Positions 8,131 to 17,410 of a stretch of DNA of 50,615 nucleotides are shown one piece after another. The stretch is from an uncultured Chloroflexota bacterium (GTDB taxonomy: Bacteria > Chloroflexota > Anaerolineae > Aggregatilineales > Phototrophicaceae). The first letter of the stretch is position 1; each line of letters starts with the position of its first letter. Location: assembly GCA_937988705.1 (NCBI GenBank), contig CALKIA010000075.1:1-50615 (forward strand), in the 5' to 3' direction. Made by a program: the position numbers and the translations under genes. The notes beneath the pieces were generated by a model. It did no database searches and had not been told where the DNA came from. It saw only the letters and a program-made list of their open reading frames with translations.

Positions 8131-9429
8131 CTAATACGGACTTTGCTGTTCGTCCGCCAGCAAATTAAGCGCGTCATTTTGCCCTTTGATGAGCGCACTG
8201 GCGTATTCCGGCGTGGCCACCGTTTCGCCATCTTCCTTTTGACGATACCACTCCATCACCAGCGCTTTAATGAACAAGCGGCGGTGACTGATTGCCAGAT
8301 ATGACGCCCGCGCCGCCTCTGAGAAGATGCGGATATTTTCGCTCTGGGTGTGAGGATCGAGTTTGATTCCATAGGCGATCTCGAAGATCGGCTGCAGTCG
8401 GTAGCCGATCTGCTCCAGCACCTGCTCATCGGGGATGTCAAGACGTTCGAGGTTGATCTGCGGGCTGAACGGATTGCTGCGCGAGAAATAGTTCGCCGCC
8501 TGAATCCGCTGTTGCAGTGCGGGATACTTCGGCACGACTGTGTGCAAGAAGTCCGGCGGAACGGCGTACATGAACAGCGCGCCGGGGAGGTCTTCGCGGC
8601 AGCGGTCAATCACTTCGCGTAGATTATCCGTCGCGGTTTTTTCGGCTTTGCCGCCAATGCTCAACATGCGGTCGCCTTCGTCAAACAGCAGCACCAAGCC
8701 CGTGTAGCCGATTGCCCGCACCGTTTGCGCCAGTGAGCGGAGCATCTTGAAAGCGTTATTCTTGTTGATCTTCTCCGTCACGCCGATAGACCGCAGATCG
8801 CGCATGTCTTCCGGGGTGACTTCTTCGCCATGCAACCAGCGCTCCAAGGCTTCGAGGCGGCGTTCTTGTCCACGCAGCAGTGCATGGAAATAGCCTTGAA
8901 TCGCCTTATGGAAACTCAGGCTGTCTACCGGTGTGGAACTGAGCGTGTGCAGAAACGCACGTACTTCGGGGATATCGTCCAAACCCTCATCGCCTAAATC
9001 CATGCCCTGTGCAGAGACGAGGCGGCGCAGCGTTCCTTCGAGAAAGCGGGACAACCCTCGCTCATCTTCGCTGCTCCCGCCGAGTTCGTGCCAGATCAAC
9101 GCCGCTGCCACAGCCGCATAGACACGCCGCTGATCATCGTAGGGGCTTTCTTTAGGGCTGAGATCAACTTTGCTGACAGCAAAATGCCGCTGCCAAGCCC
9201 GATCCCGCACACAGTAAAGAAAATGGGATTTGCCGCTGCCGTAATCACCGACCACCAGCTTAAAAACCGCACCACCATCGGCGAGATACGAGCCGAAATA
9301 ATGCGTATCAATCGCATTGAGCAGCGATTCGTTCCCGACGTTGTAGAAACTGACCCCTTTGGGCATTGGGGTACCGGATTGTCCCAAAGTCTCGATGATT
9401 TGGCGGGCGAGAGGTGCTTCTGGCAGCAT
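8131..9429 (-). CDS. DUF2791/BrxD-like P-loop ATPase (second paralogue)
   Basis: 432 residues. Walker A is GDYGSGKS (61–68) and Walker B LVLLFDEGDRM (246–254), again preceded by GYTGL as in DUF2791. It lacks the N-terminal Tudor-like domain of its neighbour. The start ATG 9429 lies 3 bases after the stop of the upstream orphan gene and has AAGGG 8 bases before it. Known family role: BrxD-type ATPases act with BREX components or with Lhr-like helicases in phage defence. Here it probably forms a hetero-complex with the downstream ATPase. Which one hydrolyses ATP cannot be told; both have intact P-loops. Confidence 0.85.
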   Translation of the reverse strand: MLPEAPLARQIIETLGQSGTPMPKGVSFYNVGNESLLNAIDTHYFGSYLADGGAVFKLVVGDYGSGKSHFLYCVRDRAWQRHFAVSKVDLSPKESPYDDQRRVYAAVAAALIWHELGGSSEDERGLSRFLEGTLRRLVSAQGMDLGDEGLDDIPEVRAFLHTLSSTPVDSLSFHKAIQGYFHALLRGQERRLEALERWLHGEEVTPEDMRDLRSIGVTEKINKNNAFKMLRSLAQTVRAIGYTGLVLLFDEGDRMLSIGGKAEKTATDNLREVIDRCREDLPGALFMYAVPPDFLHTVVPKYPALQQRIQAANYFSRSNPFSPQINLERLDIPDEQVLEQIGYRLQPIFEIAYGIKLDPHTQSENIRIFSEAARASYLAISHRRLFIKALVMEWYRQKEDGETVATPEYASALIKGQNDALNLLADEQQSPY

Positions 9430-9432
9430 AAC

Positions 9433-10527
9433 TTAGTCCCTTACAAATTCTACATCGGCAATGTAGCGACCGTCATAGGGCGAATTACCTTCGACGATCC
9501 ACATACTTTTGATCGGGTTGTCGGTTTGTGACTTCGTTGCCACATGCGCGCGGACGTACTGACCATTGTGCGCGAGTCGCTGCTGGTTGGTGAGCTCATA
9601 GAAATCGTAGATGAACTGCGCACGTGTATATTCGCTGAAGGTGCGTTTGCTCGGTTCACTGACAAAGGCGCGTCCCTGCCGCAGCAGCACCAGTTCGATG
9701 TAGCAGTCCACAAGATTCACACGCGCGCTGTCCGCATTCCGCTTGAGTCGTGTGACTTGATAAGCATCGTAGAATTGTGCCATCCATGTTTTGCCGTCTT
9801 GCTGACGCTCGGTGACCAACTTGGCAGCGTTCTGATAGGCTTTGACAGCAGCTTCCACCGTAATTGGCGCACGAGGAATGACGATATCTTGACCATAACG
9901 GATCGTGACCACACGCTGCACAAAATTAGCGTTTAGTTCAAAACGCCCGATCACGAATTTGGTTCCGCGCCCTCGAATCTGGATACCTTGTTGGGCAAGT
10001 GCATCGCGCAGTCTTTCCCCAAACTCATCACCGAGTGCTCGCTGTCCCAGTTCGAGTTCTGTATTGAGTTCAGGCAGCAGGCTGGTGATGTTTGCCTGGG
10101 GAACGGTTTGGAGTGCCGCAAGTGCTTTGGCGAACCGCACCACATCAAGCGGATCATTCCTTAACGCTGCCGCTGCATCTTTGAGCGCACTAGTAATCAC
10201 ACCCAGTGTTTTTAGTTCGCGGCGCAAGTCGGGCAGCAGCGGATCAACCACAGTGTCTTTGAGACGCGCGCGCTCGATCAGAGATTGGGAATTGGATACA
10301 TCTGTGCCCGTATTCTGTTCTCGATAGTCTGTAAGTGCCTTTTGAACGCGGTTCTGTGCGTCGGTCATAGACTTGAGAGATGCTTGAAGGACGGTCGCAG
10401 CTTTTTGCTGTCGGCTGTAATTCTCGCGCAGTGTATCGAGTTGTTGTAGTAAAGAGGCGTTAGTCATGAGCAATACCAGAATCTCATTATAGGCTTCGCG
10501 TATTTTACCAATCGACGGTGAAATCAT
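9433..10527 (-). CDS. Uncharacterised protein with N-terminal coiled coil, first gene of the helicase block
   Basis: 364 residues; I do not recognise a family. Residues 1–75 are helical and charged (QQLDTLRENYSRQQKAATVLQ), compatible with a coiled coil. The middle (about 75–160) is also helical. The C-terminal half is mixed alpha/beta (FVIGRFELNANFVQRVVTIRYG, then a helical stretch, then MWIVEGNSPYDGRYIADVEFVRD). No signal peptide or membrane segment. It precedes the two DUF2791 ATPases by 3 bases, so it is part of the same operon and probably of the same complex, perhaps the target-recognition subunit by position alone. An AGGAG lies about 12 bases before ATG 10527. The 154-base gap upstream is the likely promoter region of block 3. 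Confidence 0.75.
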   Translation of the reverse strand: MISPSIGKIREAYNEILVLLMTNASLLQQLDTLRENYSRQQKAATVLQASLKSMTDAQNRVQKALTDYREQNTGTDVSNSQSLIERARLKDTVVDPLLPDLRRELKTLGVITSALKDAAAALRNDPLDVVRFAKALAALQTVPQANITSLLPELNTELELGQRALGDEFGERLRDALAQQGIQIRGRGTKFVIGRFELNANFVQRVVTIRYGQDIVIPRAPITVEAAVKAYQNAAKLVTERQQDGKTWMAQFYDAYQVTRLKRNADSARVNLVDCYIELVLLRQGRAFVSEPSKRTFSEYTRAQFIYDFYELTNQQRLAHNGQYVRAHVATKSQTDNPIKSMWIVEGNSPYDGRYIADVEFVRD

Positions 10528-10681
10528 CCACTAGGTCATCTCCTCGTCCAGCTTTTTTCAGCATTTTCGCAGTTCAACAAGTCACTCTCTCAGCCTAAGT
10601 GAATATGTTCTGAGGATCATTGGGCGATGCCGCTCATGATCTTGAACATCTCCAAAATGGATACGCACGTTTTACCCTGAC

Positions 10682-12331
10682 TTAGCGGATCAGGAAAGAA
10701 AGTTGTTCGCAGATCAAAGATGCGGATACGAGTGCTTGCTGTTTGCGCTCCGGACTGATGTGCTTCAATCGAACGGCGTTGAGCGTTGCCATGAGCAGAC
10801 TGAGCTTATACTCTTTGTTCTTGACGTCGTCGTTATTCGCCCTGAGCATGCCTTTGCCGATGTCGCGCAGAGTGAGGATTGTTGATGCCGCGCGGAACAA
10901 ATGCGGGGGAAGTGATGCTGCTAATTCGATGGTGCCAGCGAGAATACTCTCTAGGACGATAAACTCTTCATCAGTTGGGGTGGTCATCAGACGATACTTG
11001 ATATCGGTTTCCAAGATGACAATGTCGCGCAAAATATGGCTTTTATAGGTGCGGTAGAAATCGATGAGCCAGAATTTGTAATAGGACATATTCGGTTTTG
11101 GGCCTTCGCTGCGTACGGGATCAACCATGAGGTTGCGGCCCGTGAGATCTCCATGGGTGATGGCGTGGTACACCGGCATCGTACAGATGCTGGAATATTT
11201 CTCAATCCACGCTAGCGGGTTAACGAGCTGGACTCCGGTCGTCGGCAGCGTGATGTAATCGTTGGCAAGCGAGAAATCAGGGATTTGCTCCTGAATGCGT
11301 TCGATCAGGCGTTCCGGCGTAAGCTGGAACGCCTTGTAATAGAGTTCGGGCAGTGAACTGTGTTTGCGTTTTGGCTGATCATGTAGCTTCGAGTATGTTT
11401 GGTCGAACAGATGACGTAAGCTTCGCATCACCCACTCCACTTTAATGGTCGGGTCAGAATAGAAGCTGTCGAATTCATACAGGGCTTGCCCGTGATCGTT
11501 TTCGGCGAATGTGTAACAGATCGCGCCCAGATCCCGTGTAATCGCGCAGTTGACCGCGGTCACCGTCCCGCCAGCGAGCAGCCCGCTCATGTATTTTTTG
11601 AAGCGTCGATATTCCGTGGTGATTTTGTCGCGCCGCCCAAGCTTCACGACATATGTTTGCTCCACATTTCCGCCCCGTGTCGGTCGCGCTTGAATGACAG
11701 CCGCCCCGGTGAGACCGGGCTTGAGACTATCAATATATAGGCGGTCGGCTGTATAAAATACTTTGCCGAGTAAATCCTGAATTTCCTGCTTCAGCACTTC
11801 AGGATCAACGGTGAGCTTATCCGCTTCCCCTTCAAGAATGTCTTGCGCGATCTGCGGGATGCGCTTACCGCACCCCAATTCGTAATCGAGATTGAATCGA
11901 ATTTTGAGCTTCTGCTTGAAGATGACGCCGAGAGTCGTCAGCAAGCGATCTACATAGCGACGTTCCAACTTGCTAATGTACGCGGTGACATTCAAGCCTT
12001 CCAAACCAAGGTTGACCGCCTCCACGGCGCTGCTCGTTGACGGGTATGATGTCAAAATAATCGCGGTGAGCACGCGCGCCAGCGGGCTTTCGCTGATCGC
12101 ATGGAGAATACGCACGCCATCGGGTTCGCCAACGGGCGGGTTCACCAGAAACAAATCGACAATTGCCACATGATAATGCCTAGTCATCAACGTATGGATG
12201 GCGTCGTCATAGGTTTGAACGCGGTCAACCGTGTAACCTTCCTCGCGCAGCCGCCGCATGATCGTCCGGTAGTGCGTACTGTTGTCTTCGATCAAAAGAA
12301 TCCGTTTTTCATGCCCTGGTGTGGCGACCAT
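10682..12331 (-). CDS. Response regulator: receiver domain fused to an APH-like phosphotransferase domain
   Basis: 549 residues. The receiver domain (about 8–130) has acidic E15/D16, phospho-acceptor D59 (VAIVDLF) and K121 (YISKLE). The C-terminal part has a protein-kinase/aminoglycoside-phosphotransferase fold: a glycine loop (LKPGLTGAAVIQA, 203–215), a beta-3 lysine K230 (YVVKLGRR), catalytic HGDLTGRN (393–400) and metal-binding D424 (WLIDFY). Key residues are intact, so it may be an active kinase. Similar domains occur in NTP-dependent conflict systems, from memory only. ATG 12331 sits 2 bases after the stop of the giant kinase, with AAAGGG 5 bases upstream. The pair is therefore a phosphorelay whose output is small-molecule or protein phosphorylation rather than DNA binding. 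Confidence 0.85.
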   Translation of the reverse strand: MVATPGHEKRILLIEDNSTHYRTIMRRLREEGYTVDRVQTYDDAIHTLMTRHYHVAIVDLFLVNPPVGEPDGVRILHAISESPLARVLTAIILTSYPSTSSAVEAVNLGLEGLNVTAYISKLERRYVDRLLTTLGVIFKQKLKIRFNLDYELGCGKRIPQIAQDILEGEADKLTVDPEVLKQEIQDLLGKVFYTADRLYIDSLKPGLTGAAVIQARPTRGGNVEQTYVVKLGRRDKITTEYRRFKKYMSGLLAGGTVTAVNCAITRDLGAICYTFAENDHGQALYEFDSFYSDPTIKVEWVMRSLRHLFDQTYSKLHDQPKRKHSSLPELYYKAFQLTPERLIERIQEQIPDFSLANDYITLPTTGVQLVNPLAWIEKYSSICTMPVYHAITHGDLTGRNLMVDPVRSEGPKPNMSYYKFWLIDFYRTYKSHILRDIVILETDIKYRLMTTPTDEEFIVLESILAGTIELAASLPPHLFRAASTILTLRDIGKGMLRANNDDVKNKEYKLSLLMATLNAVRLKHISPERKQQALVSASLICEQLSFLIR

Positions 12332-12333
12332 GA

Positions 12334-15300
12334 TTACCCTTTCTTCAGCGGAAGCGCGAATAAGAATGTCGTTCCAACATCCATTTGACTGTTTTCAACA
12401 TATAAAAATCCATTCATGCGTTCGACTAATTGTTTACAGAAATGCAGTCCGATACCATGTACTTTAACACTGTTGCGCTCCGGGTTCGTCGTATCGGACG
12501 GGGAGAACACAGATTGCCAACGATCACGTTCGATGCCTTTGCCGTTATCCTTAACCTGAAACAAGATGGTGTCATTGACCGACTTGACAACAATCTTGAT
12601 TTTTCCCTGTCGCCCAGTGGGCATGGCGTGAAATGCGTTGATGAACAGGTTCTTCAGCACCATAATTATCTGGTACTCGTCGGCGACGAACTTGGCGCAA
12701 TCTTCGTCGACTTCAATTCCCCACTTTGTCGGTTGGGGATTCTGGTCGAAGGGTCTAGCCTGCTTGATGGCCTGTTTGATGATCCGCTCCGTATCCGCCA
12801 ATTTTGCCTCGGCATACTGGTAGCGGATAAATTCTGCTAGACGGTTCGATACAAGCTCCAGCTTGGCGACAATATCCTCCAGTTCGGAGAGTGGCTCATC
12901 GTTAATCATGGAGTAATTGGCGCGCAGGTTGTCCAAAAGTTCTGGCACAACGCCGATATAGGGACTCAGGTCGTGCATGACACCCGTGGCGAGGTCGGCG
13001 ATCTCTTTGAGCCGTTCTTGTTCTTTTTGTGTTTCCATACTCCGATACTGCCGGGCATTTTTGAGCGCAATCGCTGCATGGGGTTCAATCATCTTGAGCA
13101 GCGCCACGTCCTCGGCAGTGAAGGCGCCAACTTGATCGCTTTCCAGCACAAGGGCGCAGTTCATTTCCCGGATCGGGATAGCCACCTGTGAACGCGTCGC
13201 CAGAATCGCGGGGATATATGGCAACTGTGTGTCCAGCACGTCAGCAACAACGATATCTCTGCCCTCGATAATCGCCGTTCCGGCAATACCCGGTTTGTCG
13301 TCTAACTTGGCGATATAGGGCTGATTTTCCGCTGGCTTGTCATTCACTCTGTAAAATTCTAGGTTGCCGGGAGAGATCACCAACTCGTTCTTGAACTCAT
13401 CCAGTTCGACAATCCCAATGTTGTCCGCTTGGGGAACAGCGCTGCGAATCTCCTTGAGTAGGTCACGAAATACTTCATCCGGCTCGAGCGAACTGCTGAT
13501 GATCTGCGTGATTCGGTCGACCATCTCAAGCTGTCGCCGGATCCGTTCCGCGTTTTCCTTGGCGACTTTAAGATTATGGTAGAGGCGTGCTCGCTGAATG
13601 GCGTTGGCAGCGGCTTCAGCAAACATCGAAAGCAGCGATTTTTCCTCTTCTTCAAACTGGTGGCTAAAGCGGTAATTGAAGAACATGCAGCCAACGCGTT
13701 CGTTGCTGTCTTGCAGCGCGCGTAAGGGGAAGGCAGCAGACGACCGAATCCCCTCACTGTGACAGAACGGATTGTCGATAATCCACGATTCGTTGAAGAT
13801 CGGCACATCGGATGACCAGACCTTCATAATGTCGGCTTCGCCATAGGGCGGAAAGCTTTGCAGCTCCTCTGGAGCTTTGATACCGACCGAATAGGCGATT
13901 TCGAGGCGATTCGTCAGCACCTCGCCCCGGTACAGTGTAATCGCATCGACACCGCGCATGGCCTCGACCGCTTTGGTCACGACGATTTCGTAGATTTCCT
14001 CATACGGACGATTGTGGACGAGATACGCCGACACTTCGCGCAGTTTAGTCAGCGCGGCGCGATAATCGAACTGTCGCAACCGGATCGCAAACTGCTTTGC
14101 CAGCCGCTTCGCGACGTTGAACTGATGCAGGCGCTGGCGATCAAGTTGATTATGTGAAAGTCGATTTTCTCCACCAAAGAGCGATACATCCAGATGCAGT
14201 ACCGCCATACAGTTGCCCACGACATTCACCGGGACGGCGAGATAGGGGCGGTTACCACGATCTCGCGCTTCGGGATTCGACGCTTCGAACATATCCCGCA
14301 AATAATCTTCACGTAGGTCTTTAAGCGCTTCTTTGCACAGTCGGTCGGCTTCCATCCAGTAGCGCGTCCAGCAGTTCTTTGCTTCCTTTAGCGTCAAATA
14401 GACCGTGCGCAGCGTTTCCGCGGTGGCTTGGCGCAGGAGTTCGCCAATCACATTTTCAAGATTAGTGTCTTCGGATGTATTTAGTGTGGTGAAGAAGCGC
14501 TCAAATCCTTCCCATTCCGCCTTTTGCACCTTGTCGTCCTGATAACGCAGCGCGCTGCGGATCGAGATTTCGACAAAGCCCGTGAACAAGAGTGTGAGGT
14601 TTTTGTCTTCACCGCTGAAGACATGCTTGTCGCGCCAGTTGATAAATATAATGCCCAGCGGGTTTTCTGCTTCGCCAAGACGAATGCCGATGAACGCGCG
14701 GATGCGCTCTTTGCGGATAAATGAGCTTTCGGTGACGCTAATGCCCGTGGCTAGGCGGGGAAGTAGAAAAATATCTTCGACAAAGCGCGACTGGGTTCGA
14801 AGTATCCATTCGCCGAGCCCGCGTAAGCCTTTCTCGAAATGTGGCGTGTTGAAGGACGTGAGCAGTTCCGAGGGATAGGCCGAAATACTGTCGATAGCCA
14901 CATCATCATTCGTGTCGCCGAGCTTATCCAGCGTGTAAAGCACAGCGCATTCAGCGTCGAATAACTCACAGGCCGACAGTACGATTTCGTCCAGCACGCT
15001 CTTGAGTGATTGCGTCAGCTTGTGAGTGACATTTTGCTGAAAGTTCAGCAGACGGGCATCTACCTGTTTACGGGCTAGCTCGTCAAGATTGCCCAACACC
15101 CGTGCCGCCTGATTCACAAATGTCTCCGCTAGTCGCCGTCGTTCCGGACGAATCATACGCCGTCCGCTGCTGTTATCGAGGTAAATAACGCCCCAATTGA
15201 TATTTTCCGTTTGGAGCGGGATGACCAGATATTCTCCGACCGCGTCCAACCTCCGGATAAATTCGCCCGGCAACCCATCGGGGGCAATGCCCGCTTGAAT

Positions 15301-17181
15301 CTTGCCTTGGGTATAGGCTTTGACCAGCGCGGAATTCGTATCGGTGAGCGGTTGCCGAAAAAGCGTGTTTTCTCCCTGAATACCCGCTGAACGCGATTGA
15401 TCGGAGTGCAGTGTTTGGAGTGTAAGCTGGTCGAGCGAAACCTCGGTCACAACATTATCCGCGTTCCGTTCGAGGCTGTGCAGCGTCAGATGTTCGTCTC
15501 TTTTGACGAGCAGCAGAGCTTGATCGAAGCCGAGCGCCCAACGATCCGTTAAGCCCTTCAGAATAATCTGATATTGAACGTTGCGCGGCGCTTCCGAATA
15601 GCTGAGCATGGTTATGAGAAGCTTGCTCAAGTTATCTAGGCGGTGGGCATTTTCCAGCAGTTCCTCAAGCCCCGCGTTTACCTCCAGAACTTGCGCGACC
15701 TGCCCCAAAAAGCGTGTCAGATGCTGGATTTCGATCAGCCGAGCATGTGATGGTAGCCCGGCCAAAAAGTCTTTGATCACAACCACGCCCCAGTTGGTCG
15801 CCATCACCCGGAGGGGAATGATAAATGTGTCGCCGCCTAAGCTGGTAAACTCATTTTGAAATGCGGCGCGCGGGTACTGATGACGATACAGAAACTTCTC
15901 TTCAAAAGTGACCGGGTAAGTCTGTGTGAAAACTTCGTCGTTCAACCGCGCATAGGTCGTGAACTGGTTGTCCGGGTAGAATGCCTGCAAGCCCTGTCCA
16001 AGCAAGTCAAGCGACTGGGCGAGCGTTTCGGTGGCACGCAGCGCGCTCATGATAATGGAGAATAACTGCTGTTTCGCGCCCAGTTCGCCCCGCTGAAGCG
16101 CCGCGCTAAGCACTTGGAAGGCTGTCGACCAATCACCCTCGGTGGCATAGATATTGGCGACACGGTCAAACGTGAAATAGTTTCGCAGTAGCTTTTCCCA
16201 GAGGGGTGACTTAATCGTATAGCTTATGTCGTCGAAGCGCAGCAAGCCGCAGGTCGAAAGCACATCAACGTCAATATCACCATTGACCGGAAGCACCTTC
16301 ACGCCAACTGACCCGGCGTCGAGGATTGACCTGACAGAGGTGAGCAGCGTGGGCATCAGTTCCAGCACGCGAAAATCACTGAGGACAATCGAATGAGCGG
16401 AGTTGATCAGTTCCTCTACTGCCTGCTCCACTGTTGTTTTGCTGATCCGCTGTTTGCGGTGCGTGTCAAGCGCCGCGACGCAGATGTTCAAGAGCAGGTC
16501 GAGCAGCAAAATATCGCCCGTTGTTTGTTCCCAGAGCGCTTCGATCGCTTGCTGCGAGAGTGTCATGCTGGCTTCTGTGCAGAATTGACGGGCAAATCTT
16601 TCCGTTTCACTTTTGTTCAAATCAGCGACGTGGACGATGGCAGTCGACTGATTGAAACCGTCAATGCCTCTGTCATCTAGGTCGGTCAGGCGAAAAGTCC
16701 CGCTCAGGACAGTTTGCACTCCGCAGGACAGATTTCCCTCAGTTGGTACGATTTGGACTTGCCCGATAGCGTCAATCAGCTCGACTAAAAGACTGGATGA
16801 GATAATCTCGACATCGTCAATAAAGATCGCATAGGGCTGGCGCATTATCCGACAAGTGTCAGTCAAGTAATTAGCGAGATCGTCGGCATTCTTGACGGGT
16901 GGGGCTGGCGGCAGGCCAAACTGGTCGCCGAGGTTTTGCGCCAGCTTGAAGAATAGCGTTGCTGCATCATCGGCGTAAAAGTCGCGCAGACTGTGATAGA
17001 GTACCGACTGGTTCGTCATTTTGCGGAACTGTTCCGCCGCAAACCGAATTAGCTTGCTTTTATGGCGTTCGCTGGGGCCAATGACATAGCAGTTTCGACC
17101 TGCGTGCAAATGTGCCAGCAAAAGATCGGAACACGCTTCGGAAAAAGAGTAGTTATTAAGACTCTGAGCGATCATTTTCAT
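12334..17181 (-). CDS. Giant sensor histidine kinase: degenerate P-loop ATPase domain, about six GAF domains, HisKA/HATPase
   Basis: About 1615 residues; positions below count from the in-frame TTG 17184, but ATG 17181 is the preferred start. The N-terminal STAND/AAA-like domain (1–330) has a P-loop GPSERHKS (36–43) in which His replaces the invariant Gly before Lys, and Walker B AIFIDD (119–124). Six GAF-like modules fill about 380–1390 (repeated VIPL or AVPV ... WGVIYL patterns). The kinase core has H1404 (GVMHDLSPYIG), N box near 1512 (KNLFINAFHAM), G1 VKDNGKGI (1545–1552) and G2 GIGLHFC. No membrane segment, so it is a cytoplasmic sensor. It is co-transcribed with the receiver–phosphotransferase gene. 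An inverted repeat (17189–17206) lies just upstream of the start. Confidence 0.88.
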   Translation of the reverse strand: MKMIAQSLNNYSFSEACSDLLLAHLHAGRNCYVIGPSERHKSKLIRFAAEQFRKMTNQSVLYHSLRDFYADDAATLFFKLAQNLGDQFGLPPAPPVKNADDLANYLTDTCRIMRQPYAIFIDDVEIISSSLLVELIDAIGQVQIVPTEGNLSCGVQTVLSGTFRLTDLDDRGIDGFNQSTAIVHVADLNKSETERFARQFCTEASMTLSQQAIEALWEQTTGDILLLDLLLNICVAALDTHRKQRISKTTVEQAVEELINSAHSIVLSDFRVLELMPTLLTSVRSILDAGSVGVKVLPVNGDIDVDVLSTCGLLRFDDISYTIKSPLWEKLLRNYFTFDRVANIYATEGDWSTAFQVLSAALQRGELGAKQQLFSIIMSALRATETLAQSLDLLGQGLQAFYPDNQFTTYARLNDEVFTQTYPVTFEEKFLYRHQYPRAAFQNEFTSLGGDTFIIPLRVMATNWGVVVIKDFLAGLPSHARLIEIQHLTRFLGQVAQVLEVNAGLEELLENAHRLDNLSKLLITMLSYSEAPRNVQYQIILKGLTDRWALGFDQALLLVKRDEHLTLHSLERNADNVVTEVSLDQLTLQTLHSDQSRSAGIQGENTLFRQPLTDTNSALVKAYTQGKIQAGIAPDGLPGEFIRRLDAVGEYLVIPLQTENINWGVIYLDNSSGRRMIRPERRRLAETFVNQAARVLGNLDELARKQVDARLLNFQQNVTHKLTQSLKSVLDEIVLSACELFDAECAVLYTLDKLGDTNDDVAIDSISAYPSELLTSFNTPHFEKGLRGLGEWILRTQSRFVEDIFLLPRLATGISVTESSFIRKERIRAFIGIRLGEAENPLGIIFINWRDKHVFSGEDKNLTLLFTGFVEISIRSALRYQDDKVQKAEWEGFERFFTTLNTSEDTNLENVIGELLRQATAETLRTVYLTLKEAKNCWTRYWMEADRLCKEALKDLREDYLRDMFEASNPEARDRGNRPYLAVPVNVVGNCMAVLHLDVSLFGGENRLSHNQLDRQRLHQFNVAKRLAKQFAIRLRQFDYRAALTKLREVSAYLVHNRPYEEIYEIVVTKAVEAMRGVDAITLYRGEVLTNRLEIAYSVGIKAPEELQSFPPYGEADIMKVWSSDVPIFNESWIIDNPFCHSEGIRSSAAFPLRALQDSNERVGCMFFNYRFSHQFEEEEKSLLSMFAEAAANAIQRARLYHNLKVAKENAERIRRQLEMVDRITQIISSSLEPDEVFRDLLKEIRSAVPQADNIGIVELDEFKNELVISPGNLEFYRVNDKPAENQPYIAKLDDKPGIAGTAIIEGRDIVVADVLDTQLPYIPAILATRSQVAIPIREMNCALVLESDQVGAFTAEDVALLKMIEPHAAIALKNARQYRSMETQKEQERLKEIADLATGVMHDLSPYIGVVPELLDNLRANYSMINDEPLSELEDIVAKLELVSNRLAEFIRYQYAEAKLADTERIIKQAIKQARPFDQNPQPTKWGIEVDEDCAKFVADEYQIIMVLKNLFINAFHAMPTGRQGKIKIVVKSVNDTILFQVKDNGKGIERDRWQSVFSPSDTTNPERNSVKVHGIGLHFCKQLVERMNGFLYVENSQMDVGTTFLFALPLKKG

Positions 17182-17188
17182 CAATACC

Positions 17189-17206
17189 CATTACTAAGTG
17201 GTAATG
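17189..17206. promoter_or_regulatory. Inverted repeat upstream of the giant kinase gene
   Basis: CATTAC-TAAGTG-GTAATG, a 6+6 inverted repeat only 7 bases before ATG 17181 in the divergent 17182–17410 region. It could be an operator or a leader hairpin occluding the ribosome site. No strong -35/-10 pair was found for either direction; TATAGT at 17337–17342 is a possible -10 for the rightward gene. Confidence 0.35.
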
Positions 17207-17410
17207 TTACAAGGATACCAATCTGTGGGCTTTTTTTGCATTACAATCCATATCACGTACGATGGTGACGAACCCGGCAACACAAGAAATAGGGGTTAAA
17301 AAATCTTTTTTCAAAGTCGAATTTAGAGCATAATGGTATAGTAGAATCAAGCATCACTGAAAATGCTCTAGCTCGCGTTTTCGCTGGGTATTGTGAGCAA
17401 AGGTGACTTT

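Noticed and set aside
9433..10527. Idea that the orphan protein is a BREX BrxA/BrxB homologue
   Set aside because: Length and visible patterns do not match what I know of BrxA or BrxB; left as unknown.
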